64,000 nucleotides of DNA, from assembly GCA_022575985.1 (NCBI GenBank), contig JAKSXM010000014.1, positions 16,802,001 to 16,866,000 on the forward strand, in the 5' to 3' direction. Shown piece after piece: positions 25,624 through 36,338 of the stretch. Below the pieces are notes generated by a model, which was given only the letters and a program-made list of their open reading frames with translations, was not told where the DNA came from and did no database searches. This DNA is from Anagrus nilaparvatae (Eukaryota; Arthropoda; Insecta; Hymenoptera; Mymaridae). How positions within the stretch are numbered: the stretch's first letter is position 1; every line of letters starts with the position of its first letter. The position numbers and the translations under genes are program-made.

Positions 25624-26009
25624 TATATAAAAAATAAAAGAGTTAATTCCACAATTAAAAATTATTTAGAAAATTATATGCAGCCTGAATGTAGAATTTA
25701 TAATATTTCTTTTTTACAGAATTTTTTATTAAATGCATTTTTAAAACTGACTTTTTTTCAGTATTGTATTTATTTTTTCTTTATTTTATATGTCAGCTAA
25801 AAAAAATCTAGGAATTTAATAAAATTTTATTATTTACAAATTTTATTTTTATTGATCGATCTAAAAAAAAAAAAGATATTTTTTATTTATTTTTATAAAT
25901 GTTAGATATGTAGAGATAAACCAAGTCAATACACACATATATCGTATAATTCCCTATTTTTTATTTGTACTTTGAACGTATATCGATAGGTTATATAGAG
26001 AGAAAAGTA

Positions 26010-26180
26010 AAGGGGATGCGTGGTAACTGAAGTTAATCCGTGATTAAACTCCGTTTCAAGGGCCATTAAGCTTGGACTAAAGGCACTTTAATCTGCCAGT
26101 GGGTTGACATGGATGTTCTATCGATTCAAGTTTTAAGCCCCCCTGTAAAAAAAGCTCTTCGCTTTGCCATATAACACGTT
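26010..26180. other. Complex, GC-richer island; possible conserved non-coding element
   Basis: About 170 bp with higher G+C and no simple repeats ('ttaatccgtgattaaactcc', 'aagggccattaagcttggac', 'ccagtgggttgacatggatg'). All six frames are interrupted within about 30 codons, so a long coding exon is unlikely. A conserved regulatory element in a large intron would fit, but this is inference. Confidence 0.3.
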
Positions 26181-26959
26181 GCAGGAAAATATAAAAAGAA
26201 AATAATGTTTAATTCTCGATTAGATATAATAAACAATAAATATGAACTAGCTAAATTTTGAAAGATAGGTTTAAGTCTCAGTGGGGATATCTATATCTTG
26301 TTCTTAAAGTACTTTAGATTCTAGTAGATGAGCATTAAGCCCTAGAGATTTTCAAGATCTCCAATGCCATAATTGGATTTGAATCTGAGTTATGCGATTG
26401 CCCAAACTGACACCGAAAACTCTTCTACTTACTATAAAGCTAATGTATGAAAATCTAGGAAATTCTCTTGCTCTCCTTTCCTATGTATAACGGGAAATAC
26501 CTTCAGGCTTCTCTTATCTCTCTTTTATTTTTATTATTACTTACACTGTCTTTAGAAATTTCAAACTTATATATACAAAAAGGTAGAGGCCTCCTTAACT
26601 AAACTTTATAGATTTTCTAAGGATTATGTACTTCGATTCAATTTAGTTTTGCTTTTCTCTTTTTAAACTATAAAAATATCATTAAATTACAGAATTTTAT
26701 GGAAAATATAATTTATCATTTATTTCAATTGATTTTTTTTCTACAAAATACATAAATACATATTAGCTCGGCCATCATTTTAAAAATTTTATTTTTTTCA
26801 CTAACGCCATTCAAGGATTATAATGCTAATATCTGGGACTTCTCTATACTTTCAACCAATTTCCAACCAATTTCTTAATAATCACTTGCAGCATATTATA
26901 AATTAAAGTTAAAATGTTTTTTAACATTGAACATATCTATATGCATGGCCAGGGGGAAA

Positions 26960-27115
26960 GGGTATTTTAAGCATGTCATTTGGGTTGGAGACTAACGTGA
27001 CATAGTTGGAAGGTAAGGACTTAAAAGAATTTGAGTTTTGGACTTAGAATAATATTTATTTAGGGAGTTAAGATTATAATTTTGATAAATGGATATAGAA
27101 TAATAAGGATTTTAG
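26960..27115 (+). repeat. Second copy of the cttagaataatt dispersed minisatellite
   Basis: Imperfect units around 'ggacttagaataat' and 'gatatagaataataaggatt', preceded by a G-rich lead-in ('ccagggggaaagggtatttt'), match the array at 735-910 in order and orientation. Confidence 0.45.
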
Positions 27116-29164
27116 AAGCTTGAAACTTTTTTTCTTTGCTTAAAGATTTAAAAAATAAATTTAAACATGTTCCATGTTTATTGTTTGTGAGTTTACAAAC
27201 CGGTTGAAAGTGTATTTTTGCTTACTTTGCTCACCCATTACTTTATATTTGAATTTGAATTGTATTAAGATTATAGAAAATTATCCCAATGATTACTCCT
27301 GAATATATCTATTAACAAGACCTACATAAATATACTAATACTACTAATATATTATTCTAAATAAATTTAAAAAAAAAAGTATGTTCAAAAAGCCCATATT
27401 TTTTTTGTTATAATATACATTAAATTTAAAAAAAGCATATATTAGAAATGACGAATATGACCCGGAAACCTTAACTTTTTTTTCTACACATAGTTTCCTT
27501 TTTACCTTCTTGCTATTGTCAGGTGAATATAATATTTTCTTATTCTTTCTTATATACGCACGCGCGCAAGACACGCACACAAATAAAAATATGTATATAT
27601 ATAACGACGCTTAATATAAAAAAAAATTTAGTAAAAGTATTAAATATAAAGTTGACTTGAAGCTTATGTGTGCTTCTAGCATCCTCTTTACTTATAAAGG
27701 ACTGGGCTTAGTACGTAATGACCCTTCTCTACTTATTCTTTTTTTCTATTCTTTTTTTCTCTACTTATATATATACGAATATATATGCACCTTATTTTGT
27801 TCTTTATTCTTAGTTTTCACTACTGAACATACCTTCACTTAAAAAAATTTTCTGAAAGAGATCTTTATTTTTTTTTGTGCTAGAGTATAACAGCGTTTTG
27901 TTTTAACGTTAAACTATACCTGGGCAATTATCTCCAAGAACCCGCTAGCACACTCTTGTTATAATCTTTTACCTTTATTATATACATATACATGAATTTT
28001 AATACATATATAGTACGTAAGAGAAAAATACGTGAACTGATTCAGCTGATTGCAACGCAGTAATTTTTTTTTTTTTTTTTAATTTTATTTTTAAGAGTTG
28101 GCAAAAATTTAGAGTATACAATTTTCTACTTACTTTCTATTTTACCATTTTGACAAATTTAAGTGTTTGTTGACAAATAAGAATCTGGTTTATTAATTAT
28201 CAAAATGATATACTTAGAAATTAAAGATTATGAGCTTAAAATATGACTTAAGACAAAAAAAAAATGTGTTCTAAAATCAACGACTAAAAATATTTATTGA
28301 GGTAGGATTTGCTAAATCAATTTATCAAGGTATGCATTAGATCTTTTTAAAATAACCAGGTTATATTAATATCTAGATAATTTAAATTTTAATTAGCACT
28401 ATTTTTAGAAACGACCACCCTATGTATACAAATATATAGATAAAATCGTGCCTTATAAGATTGTCAGGTCCGAAAATGGAAAAATCCTAAAAATATCTAC
28501 AAAACTGTGGTTGAAAATTTTCTAATTCTGTTTTAGTTGGTCCAGCAGAAAACCAAAGGTTATTTCATCCAGTCGAGTTTAAGTAATCACAAAATAAACG
28601 ATTTCAGATATCAAAAAATTATGGAAAAAATGCTAAAAAATGAAGTATTTTTTAATTTTAAATTGCCCGAAGGGTATCTACCGTATTGGAGCCAGTTTTC
28701 GATCGTATTGGATTTCGATTAAATACACGCAAATTAGCTTTTACATAAAAGAGTATGCATCATTTATCTAGAATCGAATTTTCTTATGAAACTACAAACC
28801 CAAAGGAACTAATTTCCACCTTACCGATGTTAAAAAATAATTTAAATTATAAAAAAATAATAATAATAATGTACAAAGTTACGAGATTTTTCTCTTTGCT
28901 ATTTAAATTCAGTTTTTAGGTATACATACTCTATCCCAAATATTAAAAAATTTAAGTGATGCTTTAATAAATAAAGAGAATATTTTTTTATTTATTACAA
29001 AATTATTTTAAATTTTTTAAGTTTTCCATAATTTTTTTAAAATATAATTCTTATTTTTCTTTTTGATTACTCTACTGATTAATTTGTTGTATTCTAATTA
29101 TTTACTTATGTATATTTTATAAAAATGTGTATTTTGAAGGATTTTATATCCTGTTTATATTATA

Positions 29165-29195
29165 AACAAATAAATAAATAAATAAATAAATAAAT
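29165..29195 (+). repeat. (AAAT)n microsatellite
   Basis: Uninterrupted taaa/aaat tetranucleotide run of about seven units. Confidence 0.9.
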
Positions 29196-30754
29196 TGGTA
29201 TATATCAATAATCCTGACCTTTTTTACGCAAATAGGTTTTCGATATTTTCAATAAAAATTTTGCAACTGTTAGAGTTCACCATCTGATACCTAAGAGCAT
29301 CACTTTTGTTACATTTGTGATCGTGTCTGAAATAAAAAAGCCTTTGCTTTTTTATAAATCAGTGCAATAAAATTTTTTAATATGGTTGATAGTACCAATT
29401 ATACCAATTAGTGACAAAAGTTTTTTTATAAATGACCACTTAACTTCCATAAGAATTATATGGTATTTCACATTATTTAGGCAATGGTCATTAATTGGTA
29501 CAGACTTTTTAATTAAATACTAACACATTTGTTGCAGTAGATTTTAGAGTTTCACCCATGTAGCAGTCAACGCATTCATTTTTTTCTTATTATATTATTA
29601 TTATTATTATACGTATACTCTTTTAATAAAAAATTTAGGTATTTTATAATAATAATAATAATTTTTAAAATAAAATAAAGTACAGGAATTATAAAGAAAA
29701 TAAATAAAAGTTCTTAAAAAAAAAAAATTTAATTTGCTAGCACCTTTATTAGAAACTCTTGATTCTCTTTATGCAACTAAAAATTTTTTAATTATTTCAA
29801 TGAAATTTTTAGGATAATATAATTTCCTGTGCATTATTAAGTATACGTAATTAAATTAACTTTGTAAAATTTATTTCATAGTTAATTAAATATATTATTT
29901 TTTTTTCTATTATATTTTTTGTAAAAATAACTTTCTGATTTTTGAAAGTGTATACGCTCATTTTCATTATCTCTATTTGGTTTTTTGTGCATAAAATTAC
30001 TTTTCTTATGTATATAAAACTATATTATTCCCATACATATTTTTTTTTCAACATTAAATACCTATATATGTATATATATATATATGTTCTACTTTTAACG
30101 TATATTTTCTTTTCTCTATCATCTCATTTTATGTTTGAATCGTATCATCAGCGTATAATCTGTAAACATATAAATACATGTGTACATTTTTAAAATACGT
30201 AATTTTAAAATGTACGTGTATGAATACGTTATACTGATAGTTATTTCAAAAATATATTCAAACAATAAAAACCGAAGTATAGTAATTTTAAATCGAGCCA
30301 ACGGTTTAATAAAGCATTTATGAGATAAAAAATTTCAAAAAAATTTTTTAACATTTTGACACTGAAAGTTTTCAAAGAATTTATGGGTGCTTTTTACAGG
30401 AACTGTATATTTTTTTTATTGTTTACGGCATAAAAAAATTATCTTTTTTTTTAATTTTTTTGTATTTGTATATGTTTATCAAGGTCCAAATACCTAAAAT
30501 TTTTAGTGGTACTGCTAGAAACATAAAAATAAATTCTACGTGTTATTCGTATGGGATTTTTCATTTTGGTGGCGACATTTTGAGTGTATTATTGAAATAA
30601 CTCTATGTTGAAGCCATCAAATTTTCTCAAACTTTGGGTACCTTATTTTTTCATCAAAAACACCAATGAACAATATATATTAAGTAAAATACATATTTGG
30701 AGAAAACGACATGGATGGTGGCGACAGCTTTTTTTGTAAAGGCATTTTAAAAAT

Positions 30755-30998
30755 TGTAGGAGAATGTATTAGTGTATTTGAATTATGTAAGAGAATGTAT
30801 AAGTGTATTTGAATTAACACGTGACAGTCATCTCATCGGATGACTATCACGTGATATTAACAGATAGTTGTCAGATAGTAATGTTAGAGTTCAGTTGATG
30901 CTCGTCTCTCGATTTTGTCGTTTGTTAGAAAATAAACTGTTAGATTGTCATCAAATCTGCCTTGTGTTTTATTAACCGCCATTATCCATCCTCTCACA
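30755..30998 (+). repeat. 5' LTR of the gypsy element
   Basis: 244 bp, TG...CA. U3 contains a 15-bp-stem inverted repeat (30818-30832 and 30839-30853) with the E-box CACGTG at each outer end. A poly(A) signal AATAAA lies at 30931-30936, inside the putative R region. No canonical TATA box is evident, so transcription may start from an initiator. The sequence matches the 3' LTR at 36091-36334 without visible differences. A minus-strand ORF at 30884-31066 that runs out of the LTR is not supported. Confidence 0.95.
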
Positions 30999-31001
30999 AC
31001 T

Positions 31002-31015
31002 TCAGAAGTGGGATT
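31002..31015 (+). promoter_or_regulatory. Primer-binding site matching tRNA-Leu 3' region
   Basis: TCAGAAGTGGGATT begins three bases after the LTR. It is complementary to the 3' acceptor/T-arm end of an insect tRNA-Leu (known from established tRNA sequence). The match does not include the complement of the terminal CCA, an offset layout reported for some gypsy-group elements primed by tRNA-Leu. Confidence 0.65.
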
Positions 31016-31308
31016 GATTGAAAAATAAATTAATTTTTTTCTTACCGGCGTACCATATTTTAGCAAATTGTTTTAATTAAGGAAAACGCAAACGGCCGTT
31101 CTTGTACTTAGTGTTTTAAACAACGGATTGAGAGATTCATATAATAGTGAGAAGTTTAAAATATTCAGTGTGTGAATATTGATTATTGATTATTATTGAT
31201 TGAATATTGATTATTGACGTATAATCAAGTAGTGATATCTGAAAGTGTTGTGTTTGTCTGTTTGCATATACTGTGTGTTAAAATAAAATTGGAAAAGAAG
31301 AAATTAAG

Positions 31309-31449
31309 ATGGCGTTAGAACCAAAGTCGTTTTCAGTGGTTGAGTTAAAAGCAGCATTGCGTGAAAGAGAGTTACCAGTTTCTGGTTCTAAAGCCGAATT
31401 AATACAAAGATTAGTAGAAAATGTTGAAAATGAAGATGAATTATGGTAA
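31309..31449 (+). CDS. Short SAP-domain ORF, in frame with gag-pol
   Basis: A 46-codon ORF from ATG 31309 to TAA 31447-31449. Its product carries a SAP motif ('SVVELKAALRERELPVSGSK' followed by 'AELIQRLVENV'), a helix-linker-helix that binds A/T-rich or scaffold DNA in many nuclear proteins. It lies in the same frame as the gag-pol ORF, whose ATG (31453) comes one codon after the stop (TAA GAA ATG). Two readings fit: the Gag precursor naturally begins with this SAP domain and the TAA is read through or followed by reinitiation, or a point mutation has cut the domain off in this copy. The SAP region is intact apart from the stop. Its likely job is tethering Gag or the pre-integration complex to DNA, which is an inference. 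Confidence 0.8.
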   Translation: MALEPKSFSVVELKAALRERELPVSGSKAELIQRLVENVENEDELW

Positions 31450-31452
31450 GAA

Positions 31453-34400
31453 ATGACGAGGAAAAGAGAAGAAAATGAAGCTAATAAGATACGCGAAGAA
31501 GAAGAAAAATCGCGCATTGAAAGGGAACGGAAACGCGTGGAAGAGGAAGGAAAAACAAGGCGTCTTGAGAGAGAACGCCAACGCATGCAAGAAGAAGAAG
31601 AAGAAGAAGAAGAAGAAGAAGAAGAAGAAGAAGATGATGAGACGCGAGTTAGAAGGGAACAAGAACGTAGGGAAGAAGAAGATAGGTTGCTTAAACGTAT
31701 GGAAGAGGAAGAAGAAATGCGAGTTAGAAGGGAACAAGAGCGTACGGAAGAAGAAGAGAAGTTGCGTAGACAGGGGGAGATATTAGCGAGAGATCAAGAA
31801 AAAGACAAAGGGACACAGGAAGCGGCCACACCCGTAATGCAGAGTGGGGCAATAGATTGCCGCGCGCGGGAAAACGAATTAATAAAACGAGAAATGGATC
31901 TCCTTCGACAGGAAAGAAGTCTAATGCAGAGAGAGATAGAGCTACTTAAACAAGAAAGAAGCATAAACAACGGCAGTGAAAGCGTCACAACTTCGAGGAA
32001 CATAAATATAAAAATAATAAGTGAACTGTTAAATTACTACGATGGAGACACTGACTCGTTTAATGTGTGGAAGCAACAAGTTTTTTTATTAAAACATACG
32101 TACAATATTAATGATGATATGTTGCGCATATTAATTGGATCAAGGCTGAAAGACCGAGCGCTGAAATGGTTTCACTCGGTAACAGAAAATCTTACTTGTG
32201 ATGTATTTACATTAATGGATAATATGCAAACCATGTTTGACCATCGCCCCAGTAAAATAGTAAAAAGGAAAGAATTTGAGATGCGGATGTGGAAGAAAAG
32301 TGAAACATTTAGCCAATATTTTCACGAAAAAATAATTTTAGCAAATAAAGTCCCTATTGACGAGAGTGAGATAGTTGATTATTTAATTGATGGGATATCT
32401 GACATTAGTCTACAAGACCAGGCAAGAATGCACTCGTTCAACAAGAAAGAAGACTTGTTGAAAGCATTCGAGAAAATAGTTTTAAAGAAAGAAAATAGAA
32501 GTGATAGAAAGAATGCGGAATATGGGAAAAACGTTGGAACAGGAAGTGAAGAAAAAATTAAATGTTACAACTGCTTTAAATACGGACATATAGCAAAGAA
32601 TTGCGATAAACCAAAAAGAATAGAAGGTGCATGTTTTGAGTGCAACTCAACAGATCATCAAATTAAGGATTGTCCGGAAGTATTAAGGCGGCAAGGTTCA
32701 GTAGGGGAAGGAAAAATGCAGAAGCGGCAGCTTACTTCAACCAACATAATTAATTCAATGAATCTGATAGCACCGTTTTTGTTAAAGGTAAAATATTTTA
32801 TAGCAAGTAAAGAGGGTAATGTGTTAAAATATGATGTTGAAGCAATTGTAGATTCTGGTTCGCCTGTTAGTTTAATTAAAGATTCGATTATACCGTCACA
32901 TGCAACTTTTCCCGTTAATGATAGCGATTTCGATTTTGCCGGAATTAATAACTCTAAATTAAATATATTATCAAGTTTTCGGAGAGATGTATTAATTGAA
33001 GGTATTAAACTAAGGATACATTTTTTTGTTGTGCCCGATAACAGTATGGTATTTGATTGTCTATTAGGTCGTGATTTTTCATCCAACCCTTCAATTAAAA
33101 TAGAAATAGAAGACAGTAAACTAAAGGTTTCTAATAAAGAGAATAACTTGAGTAATGTATATAAATCTGATAATAGTTTTAATGAGATACTTAATATTGA
33201 TTTTTTTAATGATAACGAGAAAAACAAACTGACTGAAAATTTGATAATAAATAAGGCAATTGGGGAAAATAATGTCAAGAAAATTAAAGACATCTACACC
33301 AATAATTATTTAAATAAAGTAGGTTCGCAAAATGGTAGTACGGATTTTGAATTAACAATTAAAGTAAATAATGAAAAACCAATCAGGTTTGGAGCAAGAA
33401 GAATATCTTATTCAGATAAAGATAAACTTCGTTCCATTTTGGACAGCTTATTAGAAAAAAACTTTATTAGGCCTAGTAGCTCAGAATATGCAAGCCCAAT
33501 AGTTCTAACGCGTAAGAAATCGGGGGAAACAAGGATGTGTGTTGATTATCGCGAGCTTAATAAGATAACGTTAAAAGAAAATTACCCTTTTCCATTAATT
33601 GATGATAATTTAGATCTTTTGAAAAATAAAAAATATTTTACGGCACTTGATTTAAAAGATGGGTTCCATCATATTAAAATAGCAAAAAGCAGCGTAAAAT
33701 ACACGGCATTTATCACTCCATTCGGATTATTTGAATGGTTAGTTTGCCCCTTTGGTTTAACTAACGCACCAAAAATTTTTATGAAATACTTAACAAAAAT
33801 ATTTGATAAATTGATACGCGAAAATAAGATAATTTTATATTCTGATGATATGTTAATTGCAACAAACGATTTAAATGAACATCTTGAGGTTTTAAAAGAA
33901 ATATTTAATTTAGCAGCCGAGAATAATTTGAATTTCAGAGTAGATAAATGCGTATTTGCCCAAACCGAAATAAATTATTTAGGATATATCGTTAGCAGTT
34001 GTGGTATAACACCAAATAAAGATCATATAAAAGCTATTTCTGAATACCCCACACCAAAAAATGCTAAAGAACTGCAAAGATTTGTTTGTCTTACTAGTTA
34101 TTTCAGACGTTTTATACAATCATTTTCGACGACGGCAAAGCCTCTTTACGATTTATTAAAGCAAAATGCAAAATTTATTTTTGGGGCAAAAGAACAAGAA
34201 GTTTTTGAAAAATTAAAATTTATGTTGTCAACTAGCCCTATATTAAGCATTTATTCCCCAACACTAGAAACAGAACTCCATTGCGATGCAAGTTCATCAG
34301 GCTTCGGAGCCATACTTTTGCAGAAACAAGCTGACGGGAAATTTAAGCCAGTTTCATACTTCAGTCAAAGAACTACACGGGAAGAAGCGAAATATCATAG

Positions 34401-35859
34401 TTTTGAGCTTGAATGTTTAGCAGTTGTCTATGCGATTAAAAGATTCCATGTATACTTATATGGAATTCCCTTTAAGATAATAACAGATTGTGATAGTTTT
34501 AGATTGACTTTGAGTAAAAAAGATATCAATCCACGTATTTCAAGATGGGCAATGTTTCTGCAAGATTATGACTACCAAATAGCCCATAGACCTGGAAAAA
34601 AAATGAGCCATGTCGATGCGTTGGGTCGTTGTCATAGTGTTCTAGTAATACAAGGTAATACGTTTGAGCAAACCTTAGCATTGAATCAGAACAGGGACGA
34701 AAAGATTTTGGCCATTCGCGATCAATTAGAATCAGGTGAAGTAAAATTCTATGAACTTAGAGATGGCTTAGTTTATAGAAAAGATAAGAATAACAAACTT
34801 TTGTTTTATGTACCAATCACAATGGAACAAAACACTATTCGTACCTGTCATGATGACTTAGGACATTTAGGCTTAGAAAAAGTTTATAACAATCTAATTA
34901 AAGTTTACTGGTTTCCACAAATGCGTGAAAAAATAAGAGAGCACATAAGAAACTGTTTAAAATGTATTGAATTTTCTCCTCTGAGTGATAAAAAAGAAGG
35001 TTATTTGCATAGCATAAAAAAAGAAAATATTCCATTTCATACAATTCATATTGATCATTTAGGGCCATTGGCGCCAACGAGCAAAAAATACAAACATTGT
35101 TTAGTTGTTGTTGATGCGTTTACAAAATTCACAAAATTGTATCCGTGTAAAAGCACCACCTCAGATGAGGTGATTCAACATTTAAAAAAGTATTTTAATG
35201 CTTACAGTAAACCAGTACGGATAATCAGCGACAGGGGAAGCGCGTTTAAATCACACGAGTTTGCCGAGTACGTAGAAAATGAAAAAATTACGCTAGTATT
35301 AATAGCAGTTCAAACCCCTCGGGCAAATGGACAAGTAGAACGTTTTAATCGAACAATTACTCCGATGATAGCGAAACTTTGTGAAACTCCAGGAAAATGG
35401 GATTTAGTTTTAGATCGCGTTGAATTTGCCATAAATAACTCAGTGTCAAAGTCAACCGGTGAAACCCCGAGTAGATTACTTTTTGGCGTAGATCAAAAAG
35501 GTCAAATCAACGATAACTTAAAAATATATTTAGAAAAACTCGATGATAGAGAGTTAGATGCGATGCGCGAGAAAGCTGCGATAAATATTTCGAAAAGCCA
35601 AGAAGCTAATGAAGTCGAGTACAATAAGAAACGTAAGGAAGCCTCAGAATATAACGTCGGTGATTACGTAATGGTTCGTAATGTTGATACCACTGTAGGG
35701 GTGAATAAAAAACTTATAGTCAAGTTTAAAGGTCCTTACGTCGTGAAAAAGGTCTTAGATAATGATCGTTACGTTATTGCTGATATTGAGGGATTTCAAG
35801 TTACTCAGATACCGTACGATGGTGTGGTAGCTCCAGACAATATGAAACTGTATCCATAG
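31453..35859 (+). CDS. Gypsy Gag-Pol polyprotein
   Basis: 1468 codons without a frameshift. In order: an Arg/Glu coiled-coil region (1-190) with a poly-Glu run at 47-60 encoded by a gaa repeat; a capsid-type Gag core (about 195-345); two CCHC zinc knuckles at 371-384 and 394-407; an aspartic protease with D-S-G at 467-469; reverse transcriptase (about 660-850) with catalytic Y-S-D-D at 796-799; RNase H with Asp 945, 'FELECLAVVYA' and 'TDCDS'; integrase with the H1133/H1138/C1168/C1171 zinc module and catalytic D1201, D1260, E1296 (D,D35E); and a GPY/F module at about 1427. All catalytic residues appear present. The YSDD box replaces the commoner YxDD with I, V or L at x. No chromodomain is seen. 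Gag and Pol are one frame, so proteolysis must make the products. The start is the first ATG after the SAP-ORF stop; translation may begin at 31309 if the stop is bypassed. Confidence 0.95.
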   Translation: MTRKREENEANKIREEEEKSRIERERKRVEEEGKTRRLERERQRMQEEEEEEEEEEEEEEDDETRVRREQERREEEDRLLKRMEEEEEMRVRREQERTEEEEKLRRQGEILARDQEKDKGTQEAATPVMQSGAIDCRARENELIKREMDLLRQERSLMQREIELLKQERSINNGSESVTTSRNINIKIISELLNYYDGDTDSFNVWKQQVFLLKHTYNINDDMLRILIGSRLKDRALKWFHSVTENLTCDVFTLMDNMQTMFDHRPSKIVKRKEFEMRMWKKSETFSQYFHEKIILANKVPIDESEIVDYLIDGISDISLQDQARMHSFNKKEDLLKAFEKIVLKKENRSDRKNAEYGKNVGTGSEEKIKCYNCFKYGHIAKNCDKPKRIEGACFECNSTDHQIKDCPEVLRRQGSVGEGKMQKRQLTSTNIINSMNLIAPFLLKVKYFIASKEGNVLKYDVEAIVDSGSPVSLIKDSIIPSHATFPVNDSDFDFAGINNSKLNILSSFRRDVLIEGIKLRIHFFVVPDNSMVFDCLLGRDFSSNPSIKIEIEDSKLKVSNKENNLSNVYKSDNSFNEILNIDFFNDNEKNKLTENLIINKAIGENNVKKIKDIYTNNYLNKVGSQNGSTDFELTIKVNNEKPIRFGARRISYSDKDKLRSILDSLLEKNFIRPSSSEYASPIVLTRKKSGETRMCVDYRELNKITLKENYPFPLIDDNLDLLKNKKYFTALDLKDGFHHIKIAKSSVKYTAFITPFGLFEWLVCPFGLTNAPKIFMKYLTKIFDKLIRENKIILYSDDMLIATNDLNEHLEVLKEIFNLAAENNLNFRVDKCVFAQTEINYLGYIVSSCGITPNKDHIKAISEYPTPKNAKELQRFVCLTSYFRRFIQSFSTTAKPLYDLLKQNAKFIFGAKEQEVFEKLKFMLSTSPILSIYSPTLETELHCDASSSGFGAILLQKQADGKFKPVSYFSQRTTREEAKYHSFELECLAVVYAIKRFHVYLYGIPFKIITDCDSFRLTLSKKDINPRISRWAMFLQDYDYQIAHRPGKKMSHVDALGRCHSVLVIQGNTFEQTLALNQNRDEKILAIRDQLESGEVKFYELRDGLVYRKDKNNKLLFYVPITMEQNTIRTCHDDLGHLGLEKVYNNLIKVYWFPQMREKIREHIRNCLKCIEFSPLSDKKEGYLHSIKKENIPFHTIHIDHLGPLAPTSKKYKHCLVVVDAFTKFTKLYPCKSTTSDEVIQHLKKYFNAYSKPVRIISDRGSAFKSHEFAEYVENEKITLVLIAVQTPRANGQVERFNRTITPMIAKLCETPGKWDLVLDRVEFAINNSVSKSTGETPSRLLFGVDQKGQINDNLKIYLEKLDDRELDAMREKAAINISKSQEANEVEYNKKRKEASEYNVGDYVMVRNVDTTVGVNKKLIVKFKGPYVVKKVLDNDRYVIADIEGFQVTQIPYDGVVAPDNMKLYP

Positions 35860-35972
35860 ATACAAGAAATTAAACTAACAGCGAAACAGAAAATTAATGT
35901 ATTTAATGTATACGTAACAGTTAAGTCTTACTATTGTAATAAATAAGTTGTATTTTTATATACTCAATTGTA

Positions 35973-36006
<34 letters not shown>

Positions 36007-36090
36007 AATGAAAAAAAAAAATAATAAATAAATAAAATAAGAATTTAATGTAAGTAGACGAGGGCGTCCTAAAGTCAGAAATGGCCGAGT
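35860..36090 (+). other. 3' non-coding region of the gypsy element with A30 tract
   Basis: Between the gag-pol stop and the 3' LTR. It carries an unbroken run of 30 A (35975-36004) and AT-rich sequence. The 20 bases just before the 3' LTR ('taaagtcagaaatggccgag') contain pyrimidines, so a classic polypurine tract for plus-strand priming is poor or displaced. No env ORF. Confidence 0.7.
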
Positions 36091-36334
36091 TGTAGGAGAA
36101 TGTATTAGTGTATTTGAATTATGTAAGAGAATGTATAAGTGTATTTGAATTAACACGTGACAGTCATCTCATCGGATGACTATCACGTGATATTAACAGA
36201 TAGTTGTCAGATAGTAATGTTAGAGTTCAGTTGATGCTCGTCTCTCGATTTTGTCGTTTGTTAGAAAATAAACTGTTAGATTGTCATCAAATCTGCCTTG
36301 TGTTTTATTAACCGCCATTATCCATCCTCTCACA
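36091..36334 (+). repeat. 3' LTR of the gypsy element
   Basis: 244 bp and visually identical to the 5' LTR, including the CACGTG-capped inverted repeat (about 36154-36189) and the AATAAA. It is followed directly by the AAAT target duplication. Confidence 0.95.
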
Positions 36335-36338
36335 AAAT

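Larger units (their letters stand above)
25624..30754. other. Non-coding stretch with a moderately GC-rich island
   Basis: No exon was recognised. A less AT-biased, non-repetitive island lies at about 26010-26180 and a weaker one at 26280-26500; both lack long ORFs. A minisatellite copy lies at about 26960-27115, an (AAAT)n microsatellite at about 29165-29195, and (TA)n near 30065-30085. Small ORFs at 27344-27842, 28537-28722 and 29942-30193 look like random translation. Confidence 0.5.
30751..36338 (+). mobile_element. Complete Ty3/gypsy LTR retrotransposon
   Basis: The element (30755-36334) is bounded by two 244-bp LTRs that start TG and end CA and look identical base for base. It is flanked by a 4-bp AAAT target duplication (30751-30754 and 36335-36338). 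It holds a primer-binding site, a short SAP-domain ORF, one gag-pol ORF and a 3' non-coding region with a 30-A tract. Enzyme order is Gag, protease, RT, RNase H, integrase, which is the Ty3/gypsy order; copia places integrase before RT. There is no env ORF. Two CCHC knuckles, a tRNA-Leu-like primer site and a GPY/F C-terminus would suit mdg3/micropia-related lineages, but a tree is needed. Identical LTRs imply a recent insertion. Confidence 0.95.

Noticed and set aside
31278..31737. Minus-strand ORFs and a plus-strand Lys-rich ORF over the start of gag-pol
   Set aside because: They are shadows generated by the gaa repeat and Arg/Glu-rich coding sequence.
32658..33293. 211-codon minus-strand ORF
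   Set aside because: It is the antisense shadow of the gypsy gag-pol ORF, which has clear domains.
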